Shown here in pieces: positions 8,041 to 15,562 of a stretch of DNA of 48,789 nt. The first letter of the stretch is position 1. The number at the start of each line of letters is the position of its first letter. A program made the position numbers and the translations under genes. The stretch lies in the NCBI GenBank assembly GCA_902760965.1, contig CACWIN010000023.1, positions 1 through 48,789 on the forward strand, in the 5' to 3' direction. This DNA comes from an uncultured Bacteroidales bacterium. Its GTDB lineage: Bacteria > Bacteroidota > Bacteroidia > Bacteroidales > Bacteroidaceae. Under the pieces are notes generated by a model that made no database searches, had not been told where the DNA came from, and was given only the letters and a program-made list of their open reading frames with translations.

Positions 8041-8580
8041 TCAGTAGTTTTCCTTGTGGACTTCAAAGTAGGCCTGCGGATGCTGGCAGACGGGGCATAT
8101 CTGCGGAGCCTTGGTGCCCACTACTATGTGACCGCAGTTACGGCATTCCCAAACCTTTACTTCCGATTTCTCAAATACCTTTGCGGTCTCAACGTTCTTG
8201 AGCAGGGCGCGGTAACGCTCCTCGTGAGTCTTCTCAATGGCGGCAACCATGCGGAAACGTGCAGCCAGAACTGGGAATCCTTCCTGCTCGGCAGTCTTGG
8301 CAAAGCCCTCGTACATATCGGTCCACTCATAGTTCTCACCATCGGCGGCAGCACCAAGATTCTGAGCGGTATCGCCTATGCCCTCCAGCTCCTTGAACCA
8401 AAGTTTGGCGTGCTCCTTTTCATTGTTTGCTGTCTCCTCAAATATTGCAGCTATCTGCTCAAAACCCTCTTTCTTGGCTTTTGATGCAAAATAGGTGTAC
8501 TTGTTACGTGCCATTGACTCTCCGGCAAATGCTGCCTCCAGATTCTTCTCGGTCTGGGTTCCTGCGTACTTGTTACTCAT
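8041..8580 (-). CDS. rbr: Rubrerythrin
   Basis: A 179-residue non-haem di-iron peroxidase that reduces hydrogen peroxide in anaerobes. The start at 8580 gives the normal N-terminus ([18 protein letters not shown]); an upstream in-frame extension to 8643 is not family-like. The ferritin-like four-helix part carries the iron ligands in [23 protein letters not shown] and [12 protein letters not shown]. The C-terminal rubredoxin-like domain has the pairs CRNCGH and CPVCQHP that bind one iron. A -7 box lies upstream, and the 3' end is duplicated in inverted orientation at 6661-6705. Confidence 0.96.
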   Translation of the reverse strand: MSNKYAGTQTEKNLEAAFAGESMARNKYTYFASKAKKEGFEQIAAIFEETANNEKEHAKLWFKELEGIGDTAQNLGAAADGENYEWTDMYEGFAKTAEQEGFPVLAARFRMVAAIEKTHEERYRALLKNVETAKVFEKSEVKVWECRNCGHIVVGTKAPQICPVCQHPQAYFEVHKENY

Positions 8581-8618
8581 AATCGTATTGTTTATAAGGT
8601 TAATAATTCTCTTCCCGA

Positions 8619-8626
8619 CAAATATA
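8619..8626 (-). promoter_or_regulatory. -7 box for rubrerythrin
   Basis: On the minus strand this reads TATATTTG, a full match to TAnnTTTG, 38 nt upstream of the rubrerythrin ATG. No clear -33 box is seen. Confidence 0.55.
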
Positions 8627-8654
8627 CTAAAAAAGTAGTGCAATAGGAGCGCTC

Positions 8655-8752
8655 AGGGGCACAAAGGGGACGGTTCTTTTTGTGCCCCTCTCTACAATAC
8701 CTTCTAGCGCCATAAATAGGGGCACAAAAAGAACCGTCCCCTTTGTGCCCCT
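8655..8752 (-). repeat. REPIN B (98-bp palindromic element)
   Basis: The arms 8655-8689 and 8718-8752 are identical to those of the other complete copies. The 28-nt centre has CTAG. CTAC at 8692-8695 is GTAG on the minus strand, 2 nt from the left arm. Extra partial repeats of the arm end (TTGTGCCCCT) continue to the apbE stop codon at 8762-8764, and the TAG stop merges with the repeat sequence. Confidence 0.93.
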
Positions 8753-8761
8753 GTTGTGCCC

Positions 8762-9742
8762 CTATTGTGCGATGATTGTGCCGTCGGGGGATTGGTAAAT
8801 GAAGTAGGCGCGGATTTCGGGATGGCGGGCCAGGAGGGCCTGGGCACTGTCAAGCCCCATTACCATCATTGAGGTGGCCAGGGCGTCGGCGGTAGCGCAG
8901 TCCGATGCAAACACCGTGGCGGACAGCAGGCTGTGGCTCACAGGCGTGCAGGTGTGCGGGTCAATGGTGTGGGCATATTTGCGCCCATCCTTCACGTAAA
9001 AATTGCGGTAGTTGCCCGATGTGGCCATTGCAATGTCTGTAACCGGAATTACAGTCTGCAGCTCATTGTTTACGGAGAGTGAGTCATCAACCGGTTTGCT
9101 GATGCCTATATTCCAGAGCTTACCTTTAGGATTCTGGCCGCTCACCACAATTTCGCCGCCAACCTCGACCATAAAGTCACAGATTCCCTTGGAGCGCAAC
9201 ATGTCCGCAACCATATCGGTCCCGAATCCCTTGGCAATGGCGCTGCAGTCCAGCATTATACGCGGATCGTCCTTGGTTATCAGGCCGTCATGCTCATGAA
9301 TCTTCCAGTATCCCGTAATCTCCAACAGGCTGTCAATGGTGCTCTGACTTATATTCTCGGAATGCTTGAAACCGAACCCCCATGCGTTCACTGCGGGAGC
9401 CACGGTTATATCAAAAGCGCCATTGGTCATACGTGAAATCTCCATTGCGCGGCGAAAAACCTTTAGGAACATGGTATCGGTCACCTGAATGCTCTCCGAA
9501 CTGTTCACGGCCGATATGGTTGACTCCGGATTGAACATGGAAAGAGCGCTGTCAACCAGAGCCAGAGTGTAATCAATATCAGGCTGCAGGTCAGCGTTGT
9601 ATAGATATGTAATGTTGTAGCGTGTACCAAATACCAGTCCCTGGGCGGTGCGGTATTCCGGCTTGCCCTGTTTGCTTTCGGACAGGATGATGACTGTTCC
9701 TATGGCAAGGAAAGCCAAAAACAAATAGTGCCACTTTTTCAT
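8762..9742 (-). CDS. apbE: FAD:protein FMN transferase, ApbE family
   Basis: ApbE enzymes attach FMN covalently to a Thr or Ser of membrane redox proteins such as Nqr and Rnf subunits. The protein has an N-terminal membrane segment (KKWHYLFLAFLAIGTVIIL) and the family blocks in order: FGTRYNITY, VEVGGEIVVSG, ATSGNYRNF, YAHTIDPHTCTPV and the metal/FAD region DCATADALATSMMVMG. I place the start at 9742, one nucleotide after the mntP stop; an upstream ATG at 9763, overlapping mntP, would add seven residues. It is last in a tight operon with DUF4199, a glycosyltransferase and mntP. Its TAG stop joins a repeat related to REPIN B. Confidence 0.92.
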   Translation of the reverse strand: MKKWHYLFLAFLAIGTVIILSESKQGKPEYRTAQGLVFGTRYNITYLYNADLQPDIDYTLALVDSALSMFNPESTISAVNSSESIQVTDTMFLKVFRRAMEISRMTNGAFDITVAPAVNAWGFGFKHSENISQSTIDSLLEITGYWKIHEHDGLITKDDPRIMLDCSAIAKGFGTDMVADMLRSKGICDFMVEVGGEIVVSGQNPKGKLWNIGISKPVDDSLSVNNELQTVIPVTDIAMATSGNYRNFYVKDGRKYAHTIDPHTCTPVSHSLLSATVFASDCATADALATSMMVMGLDSAQALLARHPEIRAYFIYQSPDGTIIAQ

Positions 9743-9743
9743 A

Positions 9744-10316
9744 TCACGCTGTGAGATGTTCAATCAGAATCTTTATGCCTATGCCAATCAGTATTATACC
9801 GCCAATAATCTCCACCGGAAAGTTTATGCGCTTGCCTGCGTATGCGCCAATCACGAATCCAGCCACAGAGAACAGGAACGAGCCGATGGCAATGATGGTT
9901 ACCGGCAGCAGTATGCTTGCAAAAGTGTTGTAACCCGAGCATCCGAATGACAATCCAACGGCCAGAGCGTCAATGCTGGTGGCAATAGCCATTGTTATAG
10001 TGGTTGAGAACTTTGAAGGATCAAAAGATTTTTCCTCCTCATCACTCTTTAGTCCGCTCAGAATCATCCTGCCTCCAAGGAATGCCAACAACCCGAAAGC
10101 AATCCAGTGATCCCAACGTTCCAGCGCATTGCTGAAAGAGCTTATGCCTAACCAGCCAATCATGGGCATAAGGCCCTGGAACAGTCCGAACATAAAGGCT
10201 GTAACAAGCATGGTGCGCATAACAAGCCTGCGTTGGATGAGTCCGCTGGTAATGGACACCGTAAAGCAGTCCATTGCAAGCGCCACGGACAGGAGTATAA
10301 GATCAAGAACAGTCAT
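9744..10316 (-). CDS. mntP: Manganese efflux pump MntP
   Basis: A 190-residue inner-membrane protein with six predicted membrane segments, the usual size for MntP (formerly DUF204/YebN), which exports Mn2+. Both conserved acidic helices are visible: SVALAMDCFTVSI near the N-terminus and IATSIDALAVGLSFG in the middle, each with the Asp needed for transport in the family. It is 3 nt after the glycosyltransferase stop and 1 nt before apbE. No yybP-ykoY riboswitch can fit, because there is no leader between it and the preceding gene. Confidence 0.93.
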   Translation of the reverse strand: MTVLDLILLSVALAMDCFTVSITSGLIQRRLVMRTMLVTAFMFGLFQGLMPMIGWLGISSFSNALERWDHWIAFGLLAFLGGRMILSGLKSDEEEKSFDPSKFSTTITMAIATSIDALAVGLSFGCSGYNTFASILLPVTIIAIGSFLFSVAGFVIGAYAGKRINFPVEIIGGIILIGIGIKILIEHLTA

Positions 10317-10319
10317 GGA

Positions 10320-11276
10320 TTACTTAATCTCTTTTTCAATCTTGTAGTCGTTGCGGTTCTGGGAACTGCGGCTCACCAGTTCGGCCAGGAATCCAACCAG
10401 GAACATGAGCGTACCCATTATCATACCGGTCAATGCAATGTAAAAATAGGGGTTGTCAGTAATCAGGTTGCCATGAATGCCATGAGCCAGGCAGACCAGT
10501 TTGTTTATGCCGATTATAATAATGGCAATAAAGCAGATTACAAACATAACCGAGCCCCAAAGACCAAAAAAGTGCATGGGCTGCTTGCCAAAGCGGTTCA
10601 GGAACCAGAGTGACATAAGGTCCAGATAGCCGTTTACAAAACGGTCCAGGCCAAATTTGGTGGTGCCGTACTTGCGTGCCTGATGATGAACCACCTTCTC
10701 GCCAATCTTGCCGAATCCGGCGTTCTTGGCCAGAAAGGGAATGTAACGGTGCATCTCGCCGTAAACCTCTATGTTCTTTACAACCTCACGGCGATATGCC
10801 TTAAGGCCGCAGTTCATGTCGTGCAGCTTAAGACCTGTAACCTTGCGTGCGGTCCAGTTGTATATCTTTGATGGGATATTCTTGCTAAGAGTACCGTCAT
10901 AGCGTTTCTTTTTCCAGCCCGATACCAGGTCAAATCCGTCCTCGCGGATCATGCGAACCATCTCAGGCACCTCCTCGGGGCTGTCCTGAAGGTCGGCATC
11001 CATGGTCACCACAATATCGCCCTGGGCCATATCGAAACCGCAGAACAGGGCAGGGGATTTGCCGTAATTGCGGCGGAACTTTATGCCCTTTACTATGTCG
11101 GGGTTATCGGCCTTAAGCCCTTCAATTATCTTCCAGGAGTCATCGGTGCTGCCGTCATCAACAAATATAACCTCGTAGCTGAATTTGTTCTGTGACATTA
11201 CACGGTCTATCCATGCAAAGAGTTCCGGAATGGACTCTGCCTCATTCAAGAGCGGTACAATAATTGAAATATCCAT
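10320..11276 (-). CDS. Family 2 glycosyltransferase with two C-terminal membrane segments (DPM1/GtrB-like)
   Basis: A 318-residue membrane glycosyltransferase that probably moves a sugar onto undecaprenyl or another polyprenyl phosphate. The GT-A fold is clear: IIVPLLNEAESIP at the start, VIFVDDGSTDDSW, GKSPALFCGFDMAQGD, the DXD-like MDADLQDSPEEV, and HDMNCGLKAYRREV. Two hydrophobic helices follow (SVMFVICFIAIIIIGINKLV and FYIALTGMIMGTLMFLVGFL), the usual topology of the GtrB/ArnC group. The sugar donor cannot be told. It begins 2 nt after the DUF4199 stop, so it is cotranscribed with it. Confidence 0.88.
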   Translation of the reverse strand: MDISIIVPLLNEAESIPELFAWIDRVMSQNKFSYEVIFVDDGSTDDSWKIIEGLKADNPDIVKGIKFRRNYGKSPALFCGFDMAQGDIVVTMDADLQDSPEEVPEMVRMIREDGFDLVSGWKKKRYDGTLSKNIPSKIYNWTARKVTGLKLHDMNCGLKAYRREVVKNIEVYGEMHRYIPFLAKNAGFGKIGEKVVHHQARKYGTTKFGLDRFVNGYLDLMSLWFLNRFGKQPMHFFGLWGSVMFVICFIAIIIIGINKLVCLAHGIHGNLITDNPYFYIALTGMIMGTLMFLVGFLAELVSRSSQNRNDYKIEKEIK

Positions 11277-11278
11277 AA

Positions 11279-11872
11279 TTATTTGCTTCTAAGCCTTTTA
11301 GCTGTAAACAATGCTATGATTAGTGACAGTATGTTACCCCAAAACAGGGATGACTGTATCAATTGTTTTGTTACGCCCGATGCCGGTAGCGAGCAGAACC
11401 ATGTAATTGACTGGCGCATAAGGTCCATGACACTCTTCATCTGCTCAATCTGGGCGGGGTCGGTAAGTTTTGCTATTTCCTGGTCCGATGATTGCATAAG
11501 CAGCTCCATACGTGCCATTATGCCGGCAGCAAGTGCTCCGTGGTCAATGAACCTTAGGTAAAGGTATACCATCATGCAAGACAGAACCGTTGCAAACAGG
11601 AACATCAGGATTGATATCATCCATGAAATGGGGAAGGGAAAGAAAGGTTTGCAGTTCTGGTCGCGGTAACGTTTTACCAGTATGAACGCTACAACCGGGA
11701 TGCATAGAAAAAGCGGCATGGCAATAAATGAAAAGGCAGAGTATTTGACGCTCAAAGCAGTTGCTATGTAGGCCAGTAATATGTATCCGCCAAGATATGT
11801 TCCAAGCGTCATTGCCACTTGGAAAAGAGGTATCCTTATTGCTTTAGGCAGCCCTTGTTCATCCATCTTCAT
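11279..11872 (-). CDS. DUF4199 family membrane protein
   Basis: A 197-residue protein with four predicted membrane segments (for example TYLGGYILLAYIATAL, FSFIAMPLFLCIPVVAFILV and WMISILMFLFATVLSCMMVY) and an extracytoplasmic stretch rich in charged residues between the third and fourth. This matches DUF4199, a Bacteroidota family often placed next to a family 2 glycosyltransferase, as here. I start it at the ATG at 11872; the longer frame to 12004 overlaps the SRP RNA and is not credible. A minus-strand -7 box TAAATTTG lies at 11885-11892, giving a very short leader. Molecular role unknown. Confidence 0.82.
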   Translation of the reverse strand: MKMDEQGLPKAIRIPLFQVAMTLGTYLGGYILLAYIATALSVKYSAFSFIAMPLFLCIPVVAFILVKRYRDQNCKPFFPFPISWMISILMFLFATVLSCMMVYLYLRFIDHGALAAGIMARMELLMQSSDQEIAKLTDPAQIEQMKSVMDLMRQSITWFCSLPASGVTKQLIQSSLFWGNILSLIIALFTAKRLRSK

Positions 11873-11884
11873 AAGAATAATGTG

Positions 11885-11892
11885 CAAATTTA
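11885..11892 (-). promoter_or_regulatory. -7 box for the DUF4199-GT2-mntP-apbE operon
   Basis: Reads TAAATTTG on the minus strand, 12 nt upstream of the ATG at 11872. The leader would be only about 8 nt. No -33 box is evident at the usual spacing. Confidence 0.5.
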
Positions 11893-11913
11893 ATGATTTC
11901 TTTTTGATTAAGG

Positions 11914-11944
11914 GTTGCTGTTTGGAATAAAAGCAGTACCTTTG
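11914..11944 (+). promoter_or_regulatory. Promoter of the SRP RNA
   Basis: GTTG (11914-11917), a 19-nt spacer and a perfect -7 box TACCTTTG (11937-11944) lie immediately upstream of the 5' end of the SRP RNA at about 11947. Confidence 0.75.
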
Positions 11945-11946
11945 CA

Positions 11947-12047
11947 ATGGGTAAGTCCTACACGGCCAGCTCCCTTCTAACCCTCCAGGGCTTGACGGCA
12001 GCAAAGGTACGTCGGTTGTAGCGGCGCGATGCAGTCAGCTTACCCAT
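11947..12047 (+). ncRNA. ffs: Signal recognition particle RNA, small bacterial type
   Basis: A roughly 101-nt RNA with the SRP RNA pattern. The ends pair perfectly (ATGGGTAAG at 11947-11955 with CTTACCCAT at 12039-12047). The apical domain has CCAGGGC-TTGA-CGGCAGCA, matching the conserved CAGG...GG.AGCA of helix 8 to which Ffh binds, followed by TGTAGCGGCGCGATGCAG on the 3' side. The apical loop reads TTGA rather than the common GGAA. A promoter precedes it and a strong terminator follows. It is divergent from the DUF4199 operon and convergent with the patatin gene. It guides membrane-protein targeting with Ffh and FtsY. Confidence 0.85.
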
Positions 12048-12056
12048 CCTATACAA

Positions 12057-12084
12057 AAAGGTCGCCATGTGGCGGCCTTTTTTG
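12057..12084 (+). terminator. Terminator of the SRP RNA
   Basis: The stem GGTCGCC (12060-12066) pairs with GGCGGCC (12071-12077), including one G-T pair, over an ATGT loop, followed by seven T residues. It sits directly before the stop codon of the convergent patatin gene. Confidence 0.88.
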
Positions 12085-12086
12085 TT

Positions 12087-14537
12087 TTAGAAATTAAAGC
12101 CGACTGAGGCATAGACGCTGAAGCCCGGATAAAAATTGCTCCATTGGGCGGCAATCTTGAGCGGGCCTACTATAGTCTGGCGTGAATACTCAGCGCCATA
12201 AGCGTAAATGGGGTCAAAAGCAAACAAATCATGTACACTGTTTCCGTCTTTGAACACACCGGCACGCACAGTCAGATAATTCTTCCCGTAAAAACGATAA
12301 CGCATATCTATTTGGGCTGTAGTACTCAATGGCCAGCAATAGCGGAATCCAGAGGGGAATCCAAAGAACGGCATCTGGTTCTCAACATACCTTTCAGCTA
12401 AAAAGCCACCCGATGAAGGGATATGCTTGGGATTAATATAAACCGTATTATCGTCAGAATACCACCCCATATAGATGCTTGGCAGAAAGGTGAGACGTTT
12501 TCCATATGACAATGCCGCTTCAAGGCTGGCATATGCTACTCCGTATGGCGTAACAGAACCAAAGTCATCGGCATATTTACCAAGCAGGTGATATATCTCC
12601 TGGTCAAGTTCTGACAGTCCTGAGTTGTAATATCCTTTAAAGACATATCGGCCTTTTATGGAACCACGGATGCCACGCTGCGGGAAATAACAGTCATCAA
12701 AGGTGCTGAACCTGAAAGCGGCAAAGGTTGAGAGCCAGTAACTCTTCCAATCCCATCTGTCGCGGAATTCAAATTCATTCAGATAACGTTCATACGGATT
12801 CATCTCAGCTGTGAGTCCTATCCTGAAAGATCCGTATGTCATTCTGGAATCCTCAAGATATACGTCATATTTTGTGGAAAAGAGTTTTTCATTGGTATCA
12901 AACATGTATCCCATTGATGTGTTGATAAGCTTGGCATGAGCCGATATCCCTATGGAGGGGAGTCCTATCTTGGGCTTGAGCGATCCTTCCAATGTCAGCG
13001 ACGGGTCAATGCCCAGTACAAGGTTGACAGCCAGGCGCGGACCTGACAGCTGGCGTGTCCCAAGCCCTAAGTATAATGCCGCTTCAACAGCCTCATCGGT
13101 ATCGGCTCTTAAACCAAGGGCAAAATCGTTTATCTGACCTTTCTGGCAGTCAAATACCAAGGTATATGGTTCGGCTTTACCTTCCAGATGGTATGTGACC
13201 GATTCAAATGCGTTGGTGCCGTAAATGCTGTGCAGCATCTTCTCCACAATGGTTTTGTCATACAGGCTGTCTTCAGGGTAGGCGCTTTTGTGCAGGATAT
13301 TCTCCTTTTCGTCCTGGCGGATTCCGGTAAAAAGCACCTGGCTCACCCGTACTTTCTGTTGCGCCAGGTTCACTGAAGGTGCCGGATGTGATACCTTAGG
13401 CTCTCCCTTGCCTGATACCTTAGAGGCAATGCTTTCAAAGAACTCCCTGTGCTGCAATGCATTATGATAGCCTTGGTCAATTATGTCATCAACGCTTTTG
13501 TCATCAAATGAAAGCATGGTATAACCAGGCAGTTCATGATGTACGTTAAGGTCAACCATTTCCATTGCAGGACCCATTGCGGTCGATGCCAGCAGGACTA
13601 TTGTCTGCATCAGGAAAGATGCCGGTGAGTTCAGTTCGTTCAGCTTACGGTGTATGGTCATGTCCGAGCCGATGATTATGTCGGCGCCCATCTCACGGGC
13701 CAGATCAACCGGGAAGTTGTTGCGCATGCCGCCGTCAAGCAGAACAGCCCCTTCGTCACGCACGGCCCTGAAATAGAAAGGAATGGCCATCGTGGAGCGC
13801 AATGCTGTCGTTATATTGCCGCTTGTCCAGTATTTAGGCGTCAGGGTATAAAGGTCGGTAGCTACGCATGCAAACGGTATAGGCAGGTCGGCAAAACTTA
13901 TGCTGTCCTGGTAACCTACGCTCACAGAACTGAGCAGGTTACGGACGTTAAGACCGTACAGAACACCGTCGGGCAATCCCAGTCCCATTCTTGAAATTGA
14001 CTCATGAAGCATATCGGTTGAACTCAGACCGGCTTCCTCGGCCATTATCTCTGCCACACGTTCCAGTTCCTGGCGCTGTGCCAGGTCTTTGTTTTTGTAA
14101 TGGAAGGGAATGCGGATCAGGTAGTGTTCCTGAAATGTCTTCATCTTGTATGATACATATTCATCGGGCACATTGTCCGACATCATCACGGGCCAGTTTA
14201 TGTCACGTACCAGTGAATCCAGCTGGTCATGCCTGTATCCCAATGCATACAGGCCGCCCAACAGGCCACCCATGCTGGTGCCGGTTACCACATCAACAGG
14301 GATACCCAACTCTTCAATGTACTTGATCACTCCCAGATGTGCCATTCCACGAGCACCGCCGCCGGCCAGGACCAGACCTACTGTAGGGCGGTATTGACGT
14401 ATTGAATCCATCCTTGCACGGACCTTGGCAAATGCCACAGAGTCAGCTTTAGGGTTGGCGCTGGGAATAATCTGTGCCTGAACAACACCCGATAAACACA
14501 ATGCTATTGATAATACGACGCAACGTAAAGTCTTCAT
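12087..14537 (-). CDS. Patatin-like phospholipase with C-terminal surface-antigen beta-barrel (PlpD/type Vd-like)
   Basis: An 816-residue exported protein. A signal peptide covers about residues 1-22 (LSIALCLSGVVQAQ). The patatin domain holds the oxyanion loop GGGARG (59-64), the nucleophile in GTSMGG (Ser88) and the catalytic Asp in DGG (Asp268), so the lipase dyad is intact. A POTRA-like stretch follows (VSQVLFTGIRQDEKENILHK), then a BamA/D15-type barrel ending in VYASVGFNF with a terminal aromatic. This order matches type Vd secreted patatins such as PlpD, in which the barrel anchors the lipase at the outer membrane. The substrate is unknown. A -7 box lies upstream at 14557-14564. Confidence 0.92.
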   Translation of the reverse strand: MKTLRCVVLSIALCLSGVVQAQIIPSANPKADSVAFAKVRARMDSIRQYRPTVGLVLAGGGARGMAHLGVIKYIEELGIPVDVVTGTSMGGLLGGLYALGYRHDQLDSLVRDINWPVMMSDNVPDEYVSYKMKTFQEHYLIRIPFHYKNKDLAQRQELERVAEIMAEEAGLSSTDMLHESISRMGLGLPDGVLYGLNVRNLLSSVSVGYQDSISFADLPIPFACVATDLYTLTPKYWTSGNITTALRSTMAIPFYFRAVRDEGAVLLDGGMRNNFPVDLAREMGADIIIGSDMTIHRKLNELNSPASFLMQTIVLLASTAMGPAMEMVDLNVHHELPGYTMLSFDDKSVDDIIDQGYHNALQHREFFESIASKVSGKGEPKVSHPAPSVNLAQQKVRVSQVLFTGIRQDEKENILHKSAYPEDSLYDKTIVEKMLHSIYGTNAFESVTYHLEGKAEPYTLVFDCQKGQINDFALGLRADTDEAVEAALYLGLGTRQLSGPRLAVNLVLGIDPSLTLEGSLKPKIGLPSIGISAHAKLINTSMGYMFDTNEKLFSTKYDVYLEDSRMTYGSFRIGLTAEMNPYERYLNEFEFRDRWDWKSYWLSTFAAFRFSTFDDCYFPQRGIRGSIKGRYVFKGYYNSGLSELDQEIYHLLGKYADDFGSVTPYGVAYASLEAALSYGKRLTFLPSIYMGWYSDDNTVYINPKHIPSSGGFLAERYVENQMPFFGFPSGFRYCWPLSTTAQIDMRYRFYGKNYLTVRAGVFKDGNSVHDLFAFDPIYAYGAEYSRQTIVGPLKIAAQWSNFYPGFSVYASVGFNF

Positions 14538-14556
14538 TTGTTATCCTATTTCGTAG

Positions 14557-14587
14557 CAAAGATAGTGTTTGTGAGTTTATCAGGCAA
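14557..14587 (-). promoter_or_regulatory. Promoter of the patatin gene
   Basis: On the minus strand, TATCTTTG (14557-14564) is a perfect -7 box, with a weak ATTG 19 nt further upstream (14584-14587). The box is 19 nt before the ATG at 14537. Confidence 0.55.
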
Positions 14588-14590
14588 TTC

Positions 14591-15562
14591 TTATTTTCGG
14601 CGGAGCAGGTTGCGCAGGCGGGTCAGGAGCTTGGGCTTTACGGTCTTGACGTGACGGTTTATCTTGTCTTCGGCCATATCCTTGAACGGTATCAGAATGC
14701 CGGAGTCATAAATGTCGCCAAACTCATCGTTGATGCCGGTTCCAAAGTATTGCATGTAAGGTGACATGTTCATGTATGAGTTTACCAGCGGCGGTATGCT
14801 TACTCCATATTCCGATACGAACGCCTTAAGGATGCGGTAATCCTCCTTGAAAGTACTTCCTTTAAGCAGCTTGGCATATTTTAAAGGTCTTCTTATTCTG
14901 GCTGGCTTTACCAGTTTGACCCGGCGGAACCGTGCCGCGCCGAACCATTTGTTCAAAAAAACTTGAATCATTTCACGGGCAGGGGTGGGGTACTGGCGAT
15001 AAATGGTCATCTTGCCAAAGAAATATTTCATGCGTCCCTTGTACATGACCATGAGCGCTCCCAAACCGTCAAACAGGTTGTCAAGTGCAAATATGCTCTT
15101 GGCTCCGCCTTTGGAGCTTTGATAATCTATGGTTACGAATGAACGCCCCAGCTCTATAGTGTGTTCCAGATAGTTCTTGATGAAACTCTTGGAGAACCTG
15201 AACATGTGTGACGAGGTAAGAATGGGCTGACCATGCTTGTCATAGACAATATCATCACAAAGCACATATCTGTATCCGCCAATGATACGCTCTGCATCAG
15301 GGTCCCACAGAACCAGTTGCTTGTATCCGTATGCGGCATCGGTATCAAACTTGTCAATATCCAGTTCGCGGCCGGTTCCTCCGCCTCCGGCGCGGAAAGC
15401 CTCCTCACGCAGACGCCCTATTTCACGGATTACATCAGGAGCATTGTTGTTGTCTACCACATAAATCTCATTGCCTCCATGGTTGGTGGTACGCAGGAAC
15501 TTGTCCTTGGTTAGCTGTGACTTAAGTATCTCTTTGTCAATGGGTTCTATTATCTTTTTCAT
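14591..15562 (-). CDS. glsB: Glycine N-acyltransferase-like protein (GlsB/OlsB family)
   Basis: A 323-residue GNAT-type acyltransferase of the hemolysin/OlsB group. It has the characteristic blocks IREIGRLREEAFRAGGGGTG, YKQLVLWDPDAERIIGGYRY and FIKNYLEHTIELGRSFV, then KSIFALDNLFDGLGALM. In Bacteroides thetaiotaomicron the related GlsB makes N-acylglycine from an acyl-ACP and glycine, the first step to glycine lipids. Its ATG overlaps the stop of the preceding PlsC-type gene by 4 nt, so the two are translationally coupled and likely act in sequence. An ornithine acceptor is possible, but glycine fits the order better. Confidence 0.78.
   Translation of the reverse strand: MKKIIEPIDKEILKSQLTKDKFLRTTNHGGNEIYVVDNNNAPDVIREIGRLREEAFRAGGGGTGRELDIDKFDTDAAYGYKQLVLWDPDAERIIGGYRYVLCDDIVYDKHGQPILTSSHMFRFSKSFIKNYLEHTIELGRSFVTIDYQSSKGGAKSIFALDNLFDGLGALMVMYKGRMKYFFGKMTIYRQYPTPAREMIQVFLNKWFGAARFRRVKLVKPARIRRPLKYAKLLKGSTFKEDYRILKAFVSEYGVSIPPLVNSYMNMSPYMQYFGTGINDEFGDIYDSGILIPFKDMAEDKINRHVKTVKPKLLTRLRNLLRRK

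Noticed and set aside
9744-10316. yybP-ykoY manganese riboswitch for mntP
   Set aside because: Only 3 nt separate mntP from the preceding gene, so no leader RNA can exist.
11873-12004. N-terminal extension of the DUF4199 gene
   Set aside because: It is antisense to the SRP RNA and lies upstream of a good -7 box; the family starts near 11872.
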